Assembly (NCBI RefSeq): GCF_023273895.1
Contig: NZ_CP096883.1
Location: forward strand, 930,001-994,000
DNA from: Sphingobacterium sp. PCS056
GTDB lineage: Bacteria > Bacteroidota > Bacteroidia > Sphingobacteriales > Sphingobacteriaceae
DNA length: 64,000 nucleotides
Direction: 5' to 3'
In this document: positions 10,370-19,842 of the stretch, piece after piece
Numbering within the stretch: position 1 is the first letter of the stretch
How the letters are laid out: every line of letters starts with the position of its first letter
The notes under the pieces: model-generated
Seen by the model: only the letters and a program-made list of their open reading frames with translations
Database searches by the model: none
What the model was told of the DNA's origin: nothing
Position numbers and translations under genes: made by a program

Positions 10370-12094
10370 ATGTGGAAAAAGTACAATATTAATGTGATCT
10401 TGTTTGTCTGTATACTAGCCGGTTGCAAAAATGTAAAAAATGATGCAGACACCCTCTATTATGGAGGTCCCATATTAACGATGGAAGACACTATTCCTCA
10501 AGTGGAAGCATTAGCAGTAAAAGATGGAAAAATACTTTTTGCGGGAACGAAAAAAGAAGCTATGAAATACGTTGGCTCCAATACGAATGAGGTCAATTTG
10601 GAAAATAAAACGCTCATGCCTGGTTTTATTGATGTACATAGTCATATCACTTCGCGTGCCGGTATGTCACAAGCGGTAGATCTTTCTCCCAGCCCATATG
10701 GCAAGGTAAATAGTATTGCAGACTTACAAACGACATTGCGAGACTATATCAGTAAGCATCAATTAGATGCAACGACTCCTGTGCTGGGTAATGGTTATGA
10801 TGATGCCATCATGACCGAGCATCGCCATCCTACGCGTGAAGAACTCGACGCTGTCAGCAGTTCAAATCCAATTATCGTTATCCATGCTTCCGGTCACGCG
10901 AGTGTGATCAACACGGCGATGTTCAAACTATTACAGATCCCGGAAGATGTAAAAGATCCTCAAGGAGGCCATTATGGACGCAATCCAAAAACGAATCGAT
11001 TAAATGGAAAACTGGAAGAAAATGCAAGTTTTACCGCATTGATGAAACTAACGGCATTACTTCCCAAACCTCCTGAAACAGATAGCCTCCCGCAATCAAT
11101 GAAAGATTTTTTGGCTGCTCAAGATGAATGGTTTAGCTATGGGCAGACTACGGTTTGCGATGGAAGAACCATGGGGGTAGGACTTACTTTGCTCCGTGAA
11201 GCGGCTGCGAAAAAACTACTCAAAGCTGATGTTGTCTATTTCCCCGATTTTGAAGCAAATAAAAAGGAATGGCAATCGTTTTTACCGCATTATATGAAGT
11301 ATGAAAACGGACTCAAATTTGGTGGATTCAAATTCTCGGATGACGGTTCGCCACAAGGAAAGACGGCTTGGTTGACACAACCATATCTCGTTCCTCCAGA
11401 GGGACAAAGCAAAGATTATAAAGGCTTTCCAATATTTACAGATGAAGTGCTCTACGCAGATCTAAAAACAATCTTTTCAAAAAATATCACGGCCCAACTC
11501 CATGTCAATGGAGATGCTGCGATTGATCAAGCATTGCGTGTCATCGGAAAATTGAAACAGGAAGGAATCTATAAACCTGAACTTCGAGCAACCCTCATTC
11601 ATGTGCAAAATAGTAGACCAGACCATATTGCTAAAATTAAAGAAATTGGCGTAATACCATCTTATTTTTCGGCACATACCTACCTATGGGGTGATTGGCA
11701 CTACAATAGTGTTTTTGGTCCAGAGCGAGCAGCATTTATCAGTCCTGCAAAAGCGGCTAAAGATGCTGGAATAACATTTACCATCCATCACGATGCTCCT
11801 GTGACGCCGCCAGATTTGATCACCGGTGTATATGCTGCAGTGAATAGAATAACTCGTTCGGGTATGGTACTCGGTGCTGATCAACGCATACCCGTGATCG
11901 ATGCGCTAAAGGCGATCACCATCAATGCGGCATATCAATACCAAGAGGAAGATACCAAAGGTTCTTTAAAAGTTGGCAAGATCGCTGACTTGGTGATACT
12001 CAATAAAGACCCATTAACCATAGATCCAAAAGAGTTGAGGTCGATACAGGTACAAGAAACAATAAAGAATGGTAAAACAGTATTTAAAAGATAG
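10370..12094 (+). CDS. amidohydrolase family lipoprotein (YtcJ-like)
   Basis: A metal-dependent amidohydrolase of 574 aa. It has a lipoprotein signal (Cys in ILAGCKN, residue about 19), the N-terminal composite beta domain (DTLYYGGPILTM), the metal-binding VHSHI motif after GFID, the mid-protein QLHVNGDAAIDQ and HVQNSRPDH histidines, FTIHHDAPVTPPD near the end, and the closing KVGKIADLVILNKDP strand. These fit the amidohydrolase_3 / YtcJ group, which hydrolyses amide or ester bonds of small molecules; the substrate is not known. The next gene begins 8 bp after its stop, suggesting an operon with the outer-membrane protein. Confidence 0.88.
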   Translation: MWKKYNINVILFVCILAGCKNVKNDADTLYYGGPILTMEDTIPQVEALAVKDGKILFAGTKKEAMKYVGSNTNEVNLENKTLMPGFIDVHSHITSRAGMSQAVDLSPSPYGKVNSIADLQTTLRDYISKHQLDATTPVLGNGYDDAIMTEHRHPTREELDAVSSSNPIIVIHASGHASVINTAMFKLLQIPEDVKDPQGGHYGRNPKTNRLNGKLEENASFTALMKLTALLPKPPETDSLPQSMKDFLAAQDEWFSYGQTTVCDGRTMGVGLTLLREAAAKKLLKADVVYFPDFEANKKEWQSFLPHYMKYENGLKFGGFKFSDDGSPQGKTAWLTQPYLVPPEGQSKDYKGFPIFTDEVLYADLKTIFSKNITAQLHVNGDAAIDQALRVIGKLKQEGIYKPELRATLIHVQNSRPDHIAKIKEIGVIPSYFSAHTYLWGDWHYNSVFGPERAAFISPAKAAKDAGITFTIHHDAPVTPPDLITGVYAAVNRITRSGMVLGADQRIPVIDALKAITINAAYQYQEEDTKGSLKVGKIADLVILNKDPLTIDPKELRSIQVQETIKNGKTVFKR

Positions 12095-12102
12095 GTATAA
12101 TT

Positions 12103-13068
12103 ATGAAAAAAATAATTAATGTCATACTCTTACTGTTGATCAGCCTCAGCAGCTTTGCTCAGGGTCATTACAATGGTTCATCCTTTAATCCAAACGATTA
12201 TTTTGCTCCTCATGCGGGTTTTATTATTCCGGTATGGTATGGTTATGCCAATATGAACTACTATAATAAACAGGGGAATAAATCAGATCAATTGATCAAT
12301 CCGACACCTCATAATCCAACGACCCTTAATATCGAGCAAAATGTCAAAACCCACTCCTTCATATTAATGGCTATTTATGGTGGCAAAGGTAAAATCTTGA
12401 ATGCGGACTGGGGTATGATGATTATTCCTACCCTTAACAGTCCTACAGCAAGTATTGCATTAGATTATTATTCGCAACAAACAGGGGCTGGCCGCTATAA
12501 TTTCACCAACAAAAGTCTCGGTTTTGGTGATATGTACATCCAACCGATTTGGCTATCCTGGAAAGACGGAAATTTTAAATATGCTTTAAATTATGGTGTT
12601 TGGGCTCCAACGGGAAAATATGAACACAATAGCCTAGATAATGGAGGGCATGGTTACTGGTCGCATAATATTCGTGGAGCTTTACAATACAAACCGCAAC
12701 CCAAAATCAATCTGAGTATTGCACCAACATTAGAGATTAATCAGTGGCAAAAAGATACTGACTTCAAAGAGGGGAGCCATTTAACGTTTGATATGGGAGG
12801 TTCTTATGTACTCAACAGCCGTGGTGACGAAGTTGGCGTCTTTGGGCACTACACTAAGCAAGTATCGGACGACAAAGGTACAGAGGGGAGTTTTTTATCT
12901 GATCAAACAGCAGGTATAGGCGGTTTTGTTTCTTATTGGATTGTACCTAAAAAGATTGGTGCAATGGCACGTATCACACAGAATTTTGCAACAGAAAGTC
13001 GCTTTGGCGGAATGGCTGTACAGGCTGGTGTTAATATTTTAATACCTTCAAAAAGTGCTGACCATTAA
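12103..13068 (+). CDS. outer membrane transporter-like protein (phenol meta-pathway / SphA-type family)
   Basis: A 321-aa protein with a clean signal peptide (residues 1-19, cleaved at SFAQG) and alternating amphipathic strands ending in an aromatic-rich outer-membrane barrel style. The order GFIIPVWYGYANMNYY, GFGDMYIQPIWLSW, YGVWAPTGKYE resembles the MetA-pathway phenol degradation family of outer-membrane proteins. It is tightly linked to the amidohydrolase gene, so I infer that it imports the substrate of that enzyme. The family call is from motif style and is less certain than the barrel call. Confidence 0.68.
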   Translation: MKKIINVILLLLISLSSFAQGHYNGSSFNPNDYFAPHAGFIIPVWYGYANMNYYNKQGNKSDQLINPTPHNPTTLNIEQNVKTHSFILMAIYGGKGKILNADWGMMIIPTLNSPTASIALDYYSQQTGAGRYNFTNKSLGFGDMYIQPIWLSWKDGNFKYALNYGVWAPTGKYEHNSLDNGGHGYWSHNIRGALQYKPQPKINLSIAPTLEINQWQKDTDFKEGSHLTFDMGGSYVLNSRGDEVGVFGHYTKQVSDDKGTEGSFLSDQTAGIGGFVSYWIVPKKIGAMARITQNFATESRFGGMAVQAGVNILIPSKSADH

Positions 13069-13296
13069 TAATCGCCCTTAAAACTTTATTATCGCGCCGT
13101 TCCTTTCATATAGCTTGACCCTCTAACCTTTTATGTCCTATACCCATATGAACCATCATGTTAAATATTTATGTAGAACTATATTTAAATTTCCATCTTA
13201 AGACCATCAAAATAAATTTATGGAGAAATAATCGCCAAATAATCATTATATTGAGTTCTTTGTTTTTCTCATAGCGAACAATATATAAACCAATTC

Positions 13297-14661
13297 ATGA
13301 TGGCGAACTTCAATCTAAACCGCAGAAAATTCATTCAAAGCACGAGCGCAGTTTTAACATTATCTGCATTGCATGCTAACGGACTAGCTTTTGCTCGTCA
13401 AAATAAAAACATGCGCGTAGGACTAATTGGCACGGGTTGGTATGGCAAAAGTGATCTTTTTAGACTTATGCAAGTCCATAATATTGATGTAGTTGCTCTG
13501 TGTGATGTCGACAGCAGACATCTACAAGAAGCAGGAAGATTGATCAGTGAGCGCCAAATATCACGAAAGGTTCCAAAGCTTTATAATGATTATAAGAAAA
13601 TGCTTGCAGAAAATCAGTTGGATCTTGTGCTGATCGGCACGCCAGATCACTGGCATGCCCGACAAGCGATTGATGCCATTCAGTCGGGTGCCCACCTCTA
13701 TCTCCAAAAACCAGTCAGCATCGATGTCCTAGAAGGTGAAGCCATCCTCCGTACAGCAAGAAAATATAATAAAAAGGTGCAGGTAGGTACACAGCGACGA
13801 AGCACTGCCCATCTCATTGATGCAAAAAATCGTATTATCGATCAGGGATTACTCGGTAAAATATCACATGTCGAGATGTGCTGCTATTACCATATGAGAA
13901 AAAATGGCAATCCACCATTGGAAGCTATTCCAGATTTCCTTGACTATGAGATGTGGACTGGTCCTGCTCCTTTACGTCCATATGACGGTTTGCCGCACGG
14001 TGGATGGTGGCGAACATTCATGGAGTATGGAAATGGTATCACCGGTGATATGGGTATGCATATGTTTGATACTGTCCGCTGGCTATTGCAGCTCAAATGG
14101 CCTAAAAAGATCAGTGCAACAGGAGGAATTTACGTTCAGAAAGAAGGGAAATCCAATATCGCGGATACACAGACGGCAATTTTTGAATATGATGATCTAA
14201 ACTGTATATGGCAACATCGAACATGGGGAACACCTGCAGATCCAGAATATCCATGGGCATTTATTATCTATGGAGATAAAGGGACACTAAAAGGAAGTGT
14301 CATGAAATATGAATTTATTCCAGTTGGTAAAGGAGAGCGCATTGGTATGGATGTCGTTTTTGAGAAAGAAAAATTTCCAGCAGATCTGAATGAGCCCGGA
14401 ATCGAATTGCACACCGCTCCTGCGACTCGGCAGCATATGCTCAATCTACTATCGGCGATTAAAAATGACCATCTCCCAGTGGCAGATATTGAAGAAGGAC
14501 ATATCTCAACGGCAAGCTGCATACTAGCAAACCTATCCATGCAATTGAAGCGACCAATAGTCTATGACCCCATTAAAAAAATATGTGTGGACGATCCAGA
14601 AGCGACCAAATTATTAAGAAGACCTTATCGGGCACCTTGGCAACATCCGTTTTTGGGATAA
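13297..14661 (+). CDS. Gfo/Idh/MocA family oxidoreductase with Tat signal
   Basis: An NAD(P)-dependent oxidoreductase-like protein of 454 aa exported by the Tat pathway: NRRKFIQSTSAVLTLSAL (from residue 7) is a variant twin-arginine signal. The Rossmann motif GLIGTGWYG follows at about residue 42, then CDVD, the conserved IGTPDHWHA and the catalytic-region EKPV-like sequence, here QKPVSID. Periplasmic members of this family in Bacteroidota often act on sugars or glycans and some are NAD-dependent glycosidases. No neighbour tells its substrate. Two start codons (13297 and 13300) are adjacent. Confidence 0.87.
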   Translation: MMANFNLNRRKFIQSTSAVLTLSALHANGLAFARQNKNMRVGLIGTGWYGKSDLFRLMQVHNIDVVALCDVDSRHLQEAGRLISERQISRKVPKLYNDYKKMLAENQLDLVLIGTPDHWHARQAIDAIQSGAHLYLQKPVSIDVLEGEAILRTARKYNKKVQVGTQRRSTAHLIDAKNRIIDQGLLGKISHVEMCCYYHMRKNGNPPLEAIPDFLDYEMWTGPAPLRPYDGLPHGGWWRTFMEYGNGITGDMGMHMFDTVRWLLQLKWPKKISATGGIYVQKEGKSNIADTQTAIFEYDDLNCIWQHRTWGTPADPEYPWAFIIYGDKGTLKGSVMKYEFIPVGKGERIGMDVVFEKEKFPADLNEPGIELHTAPATRQHMLNLLSAIKNDHLPVADIEEGHISTASCILANLSMQLKRPIVYDPIKKICVDDPEATKLLRRPYRAPWQHPFLG

Positions 14662-14689
14662 CTAATTAAATCCTTGATAAGGATAAAAT

Positions 14690-14730
14690 ATAAGTTCGGC
14701 AATTTATATTAATTTTTGCCGAACTTATAT
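14690..14730 (+). terminator. terminator after Gfo/Idh/MocA gene
   Basis: A long inverted repeat: ATAAGTTCGGCAA at 14690-14702 pairs with 14716-14728, with an AT-rich loop. It may serve both the oxidoreductase gene on the plus strand and the convergent small gene on the minus strand. Confidence 0.75.
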
Positions 14731-14793
14731 TTAAAATTTATGAAAGAGATTGAAACAACTGAGAATTTGTTCGGCACAATCCCGCTCACAAGA

Positions 14794-15102
14794 CTATTCC
14801 ATTAAATAATTCCAACTTCTATGAATATCCTGTATCTCCCAAGATTCCACTTTAGTTTTGTAATTATTAAAATGAGTGGTATCCCATTTGGTGATGTGAT
14901 ATCCCCTGCAGAGCTTACAATAATAAGCTCTCTTGCAAGCATATTTTCCCATCCGATGTCTGATACGCTTACCGTCCGTCTTGTTTCTAATCCGTGATTT
15001 GAATTTAAATTGGAGCATTGCCCCCTGTGCTTCGATCATTGATGGAAATCCAACTTTTCCAGTTGCACGGCATTTCCATCTTCTCCCCTTTGCTGTCTCC
15101 AT
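14794..15102 (-). CDS. small Cys/Lys-rich protein of unknown function
   Basis: A 102-aa basic protein. Its centre holds CKRAYYCKLCRGYHITKW, a Cys-rich patch that could bind zinc, preceded by a KR-rich stretch; the N-terminus KCRATGKVGFPS has the look of small zinc-ribbon-type proteins often seen on mobile elements in Bacteroidota. I do not assign a function. It lies 35 bp downstream of the LytTR-like gene on the same strand and may be co-transcribed with it. Confidence 0.55.
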   Translation of the reverse strand: METAKGRRWKCRATGKVGFPSMIEAQGAMLQFKFKSRIRNKTDGKRIRHRMGKYACKRAYYCKLCRGYHITKWDTTHFNNYKTKVESWEIQDIHRSWNYLME

Positions 15103-15137
15103 GATCTGTTCATTTAAAATGTTTATATTTCAGTAAA

Positions 15138-16172
15138 TTATTCCTTTTCAATAGGCACCTGAAGCATAACCCAGCCCTTGATACGTTTAGCAATTTTTGC
15201 TGATACCTCAAAATCGACCTTCCCTTCAAAAGGAACTTTCAGTACAATCCGAAGCCTTCCCCCTTTCAAGAGATTGCAAGCGTGTATCATATCGGCAGCT
15301 ACTGCATGATAGCGGCCTATCTTCTGTACAAATCCATTTGTGTCACGTACCACTTCATTTAAGCTCCGTTGCTCACAGGCTATAGGCTCACCCATGTCCG
15401 TCTTTAGGTAAAGCTGTACGATCGGCGTATTATTATTGTTCTCAAATGCAAATAGACCTAGTTCGGAATACATAATTTTTTGAGTGAGAAATCTGTTGTT
15501 GAGTAAAAATTCCTCCTGCTCTGGATCGATTGATTTTACACGAATAAGATCTATTTCTTCCGTTAGATCCGTTTCCGTTTCAGCCCCCTCTGCCACAGTA
15601 ATTTCTTCGGCCTCATTTTCAATCGATGACATGCTTTGTAACTGTTCATTAAGAATTGAAATCTTGAGATCCCGATGCAGGACCATCCGCTCTAATTCAA
15701 GAATAGAGCACCTCCTTTTATGATCGAGAGCAACAAAAAAACAGCTTGTATACAAGATATTAAAGAACAGGACACCACCAAAAATGACCAATAGCGGAAG
15801 CCAGAGCCACTCATCCTTCGGTATAGCCACAGGTCTAATCACCCCAAATAAAAATAGTGTAGGCAGTAAACAGCAAGTGAAAAGTTGGGTAGCAAAACGT
15901 TTTTGTGGATTCAGTAACCAGTTCTGCTTTCTATCAAGTACGATGATCAATGCCCGGATATAAAAGAAAGCTAGGAATACGATCAATACATAAAACAGAT
16001 AGCTGACAACGATCGAGGTGTTTTCAAGCCAGGCAGCAGCAGCCCCAAGGTAACCCAGATACCAGCATACACCGCCAAAGGCAAAAGAAGCAATACATAA
16101 CCAAATAAAATCTGGATAATGCACGTCTACTTCCGTACCCTTGGGATACATGATCAATTGGCTACTTTTCAT
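15138..16172 (-). CDS. membrane protein with C-terminal LytTR-like domain
   Basis: About 344 aa. Four hydrophobic segments lie in the N-terminal half (about residues 20-38, 53-75, 92-110, 122-145), then a coiled-coil-like and acidic linker (about 155-215), then a domain whose strand/helix order (KIMYSELGLFAFEN, VQLYLKTDMG, RSLNEVV, FVQKIGRYHAVAADMIHA) resembles the LytTR DNA-binding fold. LytTR proteins bind direct repeats in promoters; a membrane-anchored version could sense an envelope signal. I prefer the ATG at 16172 over the GTG at 16193. It is divergent from the RteC-like operon. Domain call is by pattern only. Confidence 0.6.
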   Translation of the reverse strand: MKSSQLIMYPKGTEVDVHYPDFIWLCIASFAFGGVCWYLGYLGAAAAWLENTSIVVSYLFYVLIVFLAFFYIRALIIVLDRKQNWLLNPQKRFATQLFTCCLLPTLFLFGVIRPVAIPKDEWLWLPLLVIFGGVLFFNILYTSCFFVALDHKRRCSILELERMVLHRDLKISILNEQLQSMSSIENEAEEITVAEGAETETDLTEEIDLIRVKSIDPEQEEFLLNNRFLTQKIMYSELGLFAFENNNNTPIVQLYLKTDMGEPIACEQRSLNEVVRDTNGFVQKIGRYHAVAADMIHACNLLKGGRLRIVLKVPFEGKVDFEVSAKIAKRIKGWVMLQVPIEKE

Positions 16173-16535
16173 AATTAATAGTTTTAATCGCACACTGCCC
16201 CGTAGCTGCTAAATTATTAAACAGCTATGATATCAGTGTATTATGAAATTTCTTGTTAGTAAGAATTTTTCGTTATCTAAATTTAGCCAATATTTCGATA
16301 AGCAGTATACTTAATTAGGAAAACGTAGCAAACCTATTCATCAGAAAGTGGCAATAAGTATCTTAAATCAAAAAAACAAATCCCTTCGCTGTTGCAATTC
16401 CGGTTCTTATTGGGAAAAGAAGTCTCTTAATGTAAAAAATATGCTCTTATTGAAATATATATAACATTTAGACATAATAGCTGTGTTTATGGGTAATTTT
16501 AATTCACAATAAACAAATGATATAAATCACTGCTT
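16173..16535. promoter_or_regulatory. divergent intergenic region
   Basis: About 360 AT-rich bases between the leftward LytTR-like gene and the rightward membrane protein/RteC operon. It must contain promoters for both. No coding frame, repeat or RNA is evident. Confidence 0.4.
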
Positions 16536-17231
16536 ATGAGAATAATAAACAAAAATTTCAGCTTGTTCAGTCGCAATTATATACTTATCATACTAGCAGT
16601 CTTAGTCACATGGTATGGACTTTTTTTAGCATCAACATTCTATTTACAGGTTTACAGTATTGGCATCCTTGTTTTGCTGATTCCTTGTTTGGAGATTCGT
16701 AGTCATCAGGTCGTGATGCAGCTTTTCTTTATTTTTTTTATCTGCATGATGATCAGCAGTATTTCAGTTTTTGATCGTCTGCACTATAAGTTGCTACTGG
16801 TTTCACAGCCGTTTTGGATCGCTTTAAAATATGGAATAGCTTTAGCTTTAGGTCTATGCAGCCTTGCATATTTCTTATGTTATAAAAATAAAAACCTGAT
16901 CAAGCTTTGCTGTATTCAATTTCCGATCATGATTATTACCTGCACCTGGTATATACGTATGATCCTGATCTTGAATAACTGTCAACATATACCAAATGCA
17001 AAATCGGTACATATTCCAGCAGTCGTGATCCAAAAATGCCCAGCCTGTTGTGATATCCATGAACTATGGTTTTCATTTCATCTTGAAGGTAAAGATCACC
17101 ATGTTTCTATGGATGTCAATCCCAGGTTGCATGAGCGTAGCAAAGAAGGTGATACACTTATACTGCAGGTGCACCCAGGTACATACGGCTGGCCCTGGTA
17201 CCATAAAGATATCAAAAGGAGGTATAAATGA
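16536..17231 (+). CDS. multi-pass membrane protein of unknown function
   Basis: A 231-aa protein with at least four hydrophobic segments (about residues 14-34, 38-55, 60-78, 93-113, plus 127-147) followed by a soluble C-terminal domain containing a CPACCDIHELWF patch and VSMDVNP, ending RRYK. I do not recognise the family. The stop overlaps the start of the RteC-like gene (ATGA), and a strong Shine-Dalgarno-like AGGAGG lies in its last codons, so the two are translationally coupled. Confidence 0.6.
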   Translation: MRIINKNFSLFSRNYILIILAVLVTWYGLFLASTFYLQVYSIGILVLLIPCLEIRSHQVVMQLFFIFFICMMISSISVFDRLHYKLLLVSQPFWIALKYGIALALGLCSLAYFLCYKNKNLIKLCCIQFPIMIITCTWYIRMILILNNCQHIPNAKSVHIPAVVIQKCPACCDIHELWFSFHLEGKDHHVSMDVNPRLHERSKEGDTLILQVHPGTYGWPWYHKDIKRRYK

Positions 17232-18166
17232 TCGTAAGTCTACAGTCCCTTACACTACAGGTAGAAACCCTCGAACGTCTAGACGCAAAGGAAATACCAT
17301 CTCGGTTATATTCCATTTCAGTAGCTTGTTCCGATAATTTTTCTGAGTCCTTGCACGCCTACAGTCAGGTGGGTAGTATTGATACCGCCCGTCAGGCGGT
17401 ACGCTTATACCACACGCAATTACTTCGTCTGCACCAGAAACTCAATAGCTTCTGTTTGGATAGAAATATAGAAGATCGCAGTGCTTTATCAGCCCTAGAA
17501 GAACTGCTCGAACGGATTGAATTTTTGTTTAAAAATGATATCGATCCCAGTACAGCCCTTCCGAGTCATTATCAGCACAAGATTAGGACATATGTCGAGA
17601 ACCATATCCACAGCATATTTGACAAATTAGCGAGCAAGCACATCCCTCAGGTATACCTGGACGAAATCCTTTCCGCAATTAACAGTCTTTTTGAAGAGGG
17701 TAAGATCCCTTATATCCAATATCGTCATCAAGATTATATCATCCAGTTTGTGGATGCACTGCACCAACTAGCCAAAGACGACCGCAGCAATAAAAACTGG
17801 CAATTTCGCTTTTTGGTATTGATGATCAACTTCAATTTTAACCATATGGGCTTTTTCAATCGCTGGAAAGAAATGTATGTGGACGATCCATACTTTATGG
17901 ATGGCCTGTTGCGCTTTCCCAAACATTTCTCCTGTATCCGGGGCTTTGCTTACAATAACAATAGCACCAGTTTACTCAAACTGATGTGCGAATATGTCCA
18001 AACTACAACCAAAGGATCACACCACGCAGCCATTGATCAAGTCGAACAATACCTCCATAGTAACTTAAATGGCAAAGAGCTTACGCTCTGGATGGATCTA
18101 TGCGTCAAAGCCGGTGTCACGCAATCTTCAGAAAAAAAGAAGTGGCCTATGAATTCTCTAAATTGA
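17228..18166 (+). CDS. RteC-like regulatory protein (0-frame product)
   Basis: The middle of this 312-aa protein (residues about 150-215: YIQYRHQDYIIQFVDAL, NWQFRFLVLMINFNFNHMGFFNRWKE) matches the RteC family, known from Bacteroides conjugative transposons as a transcriptional regulator of excision genes. The usual C-terminal helical domain is not in this frame: the frame ends soon after a GAAAAAAAG tract at about 18132 and the expected continuation lies in the -1 frame (see next entry). The start is set by AGGAGG 8 bases upstream and the ATGA overlap with the preceding gene. Here it probably regulates the adjacent MauE-Sus locus, by inference from position. Confidence 0.72.
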   Translation: MIVSLQSLTLQVETLERLDAKEIPSRLYSISVACSDNFSESLHAYSQVGSIDTARQAVRLYHTQLLRLHQKLNSFCLDRNIEDRSALSALEELLERIEFLFKNDIDPSTALPSHYQHKIRTYVENHIHSIFDKLASKHIPQVYLDEILSAINSLFEEGKIPYIQYRHQDYIIQFVDALHQLAKDDRSNKNWQFRFLVLMINFNFNHMGFFNRWKEMYVDDPYFMDGLLRFPKHFSCIRGFAYNNNSTSLLKLMCEYVQTTTKGSHHAAIDQVEQYLHSNLNGKELTLWMDLCVKAGVTQSSEKKKWPMNSLN

Positions 18167-18315
18167 TCAAAACCAAGGATGGAAAATTACTTTCAACACA
18201 TAGCCTAACTAAAAGTGATAAAACTGCAGAATATGAAGCTGCCGCAAACATTGATCAAATATTAATGGTCATGCGGAGCGCATTACATAAAAAATTTCCT
18301 GATTTACGCAGTTAA
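18128..18315 (+). other. -1 frame continuation of RteC-like protein after A_AAA_AAG
   Basis: In the -1 frame the DNA reads EVAYEFSKLIKTKDGK and continues to FPDL near 18310, a plausible helical C-terminal end of the same protein. The junction is a classical slippery heptamer A AAA AAG in the correct phase (codons GAA AAA AAG). Either the ribosome shifts here to make a longer protein, or a single A has been lost from the run and the gene is damaged. The sequence alone cannot decide. Confidence 0.6.
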
Positions 18316-18715
18316 ATATGAAAAAAGTAGGGGGATACCCCCATTACCCCTACGATTCTTGCGAAATAGTATTGAAAAAAGTAGCCTAATTGATCTTGAT
18401 ACCCGAAATCATCAAGTAGGCAAAATCCCCTAAATTCCTTTCCATTACCCCCCAACCCATTCAAAAGCCCTTTAAAGCGTATATCACCTGGTAAAAACAA
18501 GCTTTCACTACCCCTACGGTCAGCATTTTTCCATATTATTTTTGTTTTGAAGCGTACGAATAAGCAGAAGCTGACGCTTAAACAGGTCGCCCCGTCACAA
18601 CGGGGAGTAAAGGATAGTGGCGCCCTGTTTTTAAAAATAAATAGTAAAACGCCTGCTATAAATAGTAACGGTTAGGAAATAAATAGTAAAACAGCATAAA
18701 TAAATAATTGACGCT
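18316..18715 (+). promoter_or_regulatory. leader region of MauE-like gene with hairpin and three direct repeats
   Basis: About 400 bases without a gene. It holds a nested inverted repeat (outer stem AAACAGG 18580-18586 with 18624-18630, inner stem CCCCGT 18590-18595 with 18600-18605) that ends in a short T run, and then three copies of a TAAATAGTAA-type repeat whose AGTAA cores start near 18643, 18664 and 18685, about two helical turns apart. The repeats sit just before the MauE-like start and look like operator sites for a dimeric or LytTR-type regulator. The hairpin may end the RteC transcript. Confidence 0.5.
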
Positions 18716-19456
18716 ATGGACACTAATAAAAACATCAATATAATATATGGGCTACTACGGATAGTTATGCTCCTTTTTTGGATCTATGTCGGTATAGACA
18801 AAGTATGGCAGCTCCATGCTTTTAAGATCGCACTTACCCAGCAGCCCATTATCAGCGATCTTGCACCTGTACTTTTCTGGTTACTGCCGGTATTAGAAGT
18901 AAGTTTAGGCTTATTGTTAGCATTTCCATCACAGAAAGTACAATCTTGGGGCTGGAAAGCTTCAATACTACTTATTTCAGTCTTCACTGTCTATATCGCG
19001 TTAGGTGTATTAGATGTGTATGAGCAGAAACCATGCATGTGCAGCAGCTTTTTGAGCAACGTCACTTGGAACACCCATCTCGTGATCAACAGCGTTATCC
19101 TAGCCTTATCGATACTTGGATGGGTATTAAATAAATCATTTTATAGAAGTGCTGACAAGACACCTTCAAATATTAAAACTAGCATTACCCTGCTTTTGAT
19201 CAGCTTTCTTGTCATTAGTTCCTATACCTACAATAGTACAGCCCATATCCGGGCAATAAATCATTGGCATACACCGGACAGCCTATATGATCAAGAGCAT
19301 AATACCGTCATGAGCCCCTTAAAAGGCTTACTGGCTTCCACATATGATCGGTACTTAGAACCGTACCGACAATTTTTTACCAAAGGTTTGCAGGCCGGTA
19401 CAATTACTAACCAGTTATTGGTCTGCAATACAGAAAGGAGGATAGCAGTATGCTAA
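18716..19456 (+). CDS. MauE/DoxX-like redox-associated membrane protein
   Basis: A 246-aa inner-membrane protein with about five hydrophobic segments. The N-terminal four-helix part (IYVGIDKVWQL, PVLEVSLGLLLA) and the loop CMCSSFLSNVTWNTHLVIN are typical of MauE-like proteins in Bacteroidota, which are thought to take part in disulfide/thiol electron transfer across the membrane. This agrees with the thioredoxin-like gene at 24587-25987 in the same locus. Its stop overlaps the start of the next gene. Confidence 0.8.
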   Translation: MDTNKNINIIYGLLRIVMLLFWIYVGIDKVWQLHAFKIALTQQPIISDLAPVLFWLLPVLEVSLGLLLAFPSQKVQSWGWKASILLISVFTVYIALGVLDVYEQKPCMCSSFLSNVTWNTHLVINSVILALSILGWVLNKSFYRSADKTPSNIKTSITLLLISFLVISSYTYNSTAHIRAINHWHTPDSLYDQEHNTVMSPLKGLLASTYDRYLEPYRQFFTKGLQAGTITNQLLVCNTERRIAVC

Positions 19457-19833
19457 CCAAATTTTTAAACAATTATGGCTACATGATATTAGGAGGAGCC
19501 ATGATTTTCGGTTTTTCAGCATTTAAAAGTGCTGAGGTTTATTCAGGGAAAAAATTAAGCCCTGTCACTATTTACTTCCATGGAAATTCCCAAAGTCCAA
19601 CGGAAGTGCAGGACGAATCTCGTTGGACAACCACCACAAATGGTCAAGACTGTAACACAGAAAACGTTATGGCTTGTGCTCAAGTTGTTGATGAGTCAGA
19701 TCTAAATGCTTCAAATCAGTTAGATCCCTCCAAAATACAACTTGGAGCGACAAACACAACGGGTAGCAACTATATTCCTTCCCGGACAGGAGGATCTAGT
19801 AGCAGTCCTTTTAATCCAATCAATAAGGATTAA
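19450..19833 (+). CDS. small exported protein of unknown function, coupled to MauE-like gene
   Basis: A 127-aa protein with an N-terminal hydrophobic segment (residues about 9-26) and a mature part rich in Ser, Thr, Asn and Gln with two Cys (NGQDCNTENVMACAQVV). It has the style of small exported proteins (for example DUF6520-type) that accompany MauE genes in Sphingobacteriaceae; I could not confirm the family. The two cysteines could be substrates of the MauE/TlpA redox pair. The ATG overlaps the previous stop by 7 bases. Confidence 0.6.
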   Translation: MLTKFLNNYGYMILGGAMIFGFSAFKSAEVYSGKKLSPVTIYFHGNSQSPTEVQDESRWTTTTNGQDCNTENVMACAQVVDESDLNASNQLDPSKIQLGATNTTGSNYIPSRTGGSSSSPFNPINKD

Positions 19834-19842
19834 AAAAAGGTG

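Noticed and set aside
15138..16172. Type VI secretion membrane component
   Set aside because: Four TM helices alone are not enough; no other T6SS gene lies nearby, and the C-terminus fits LytTR better.
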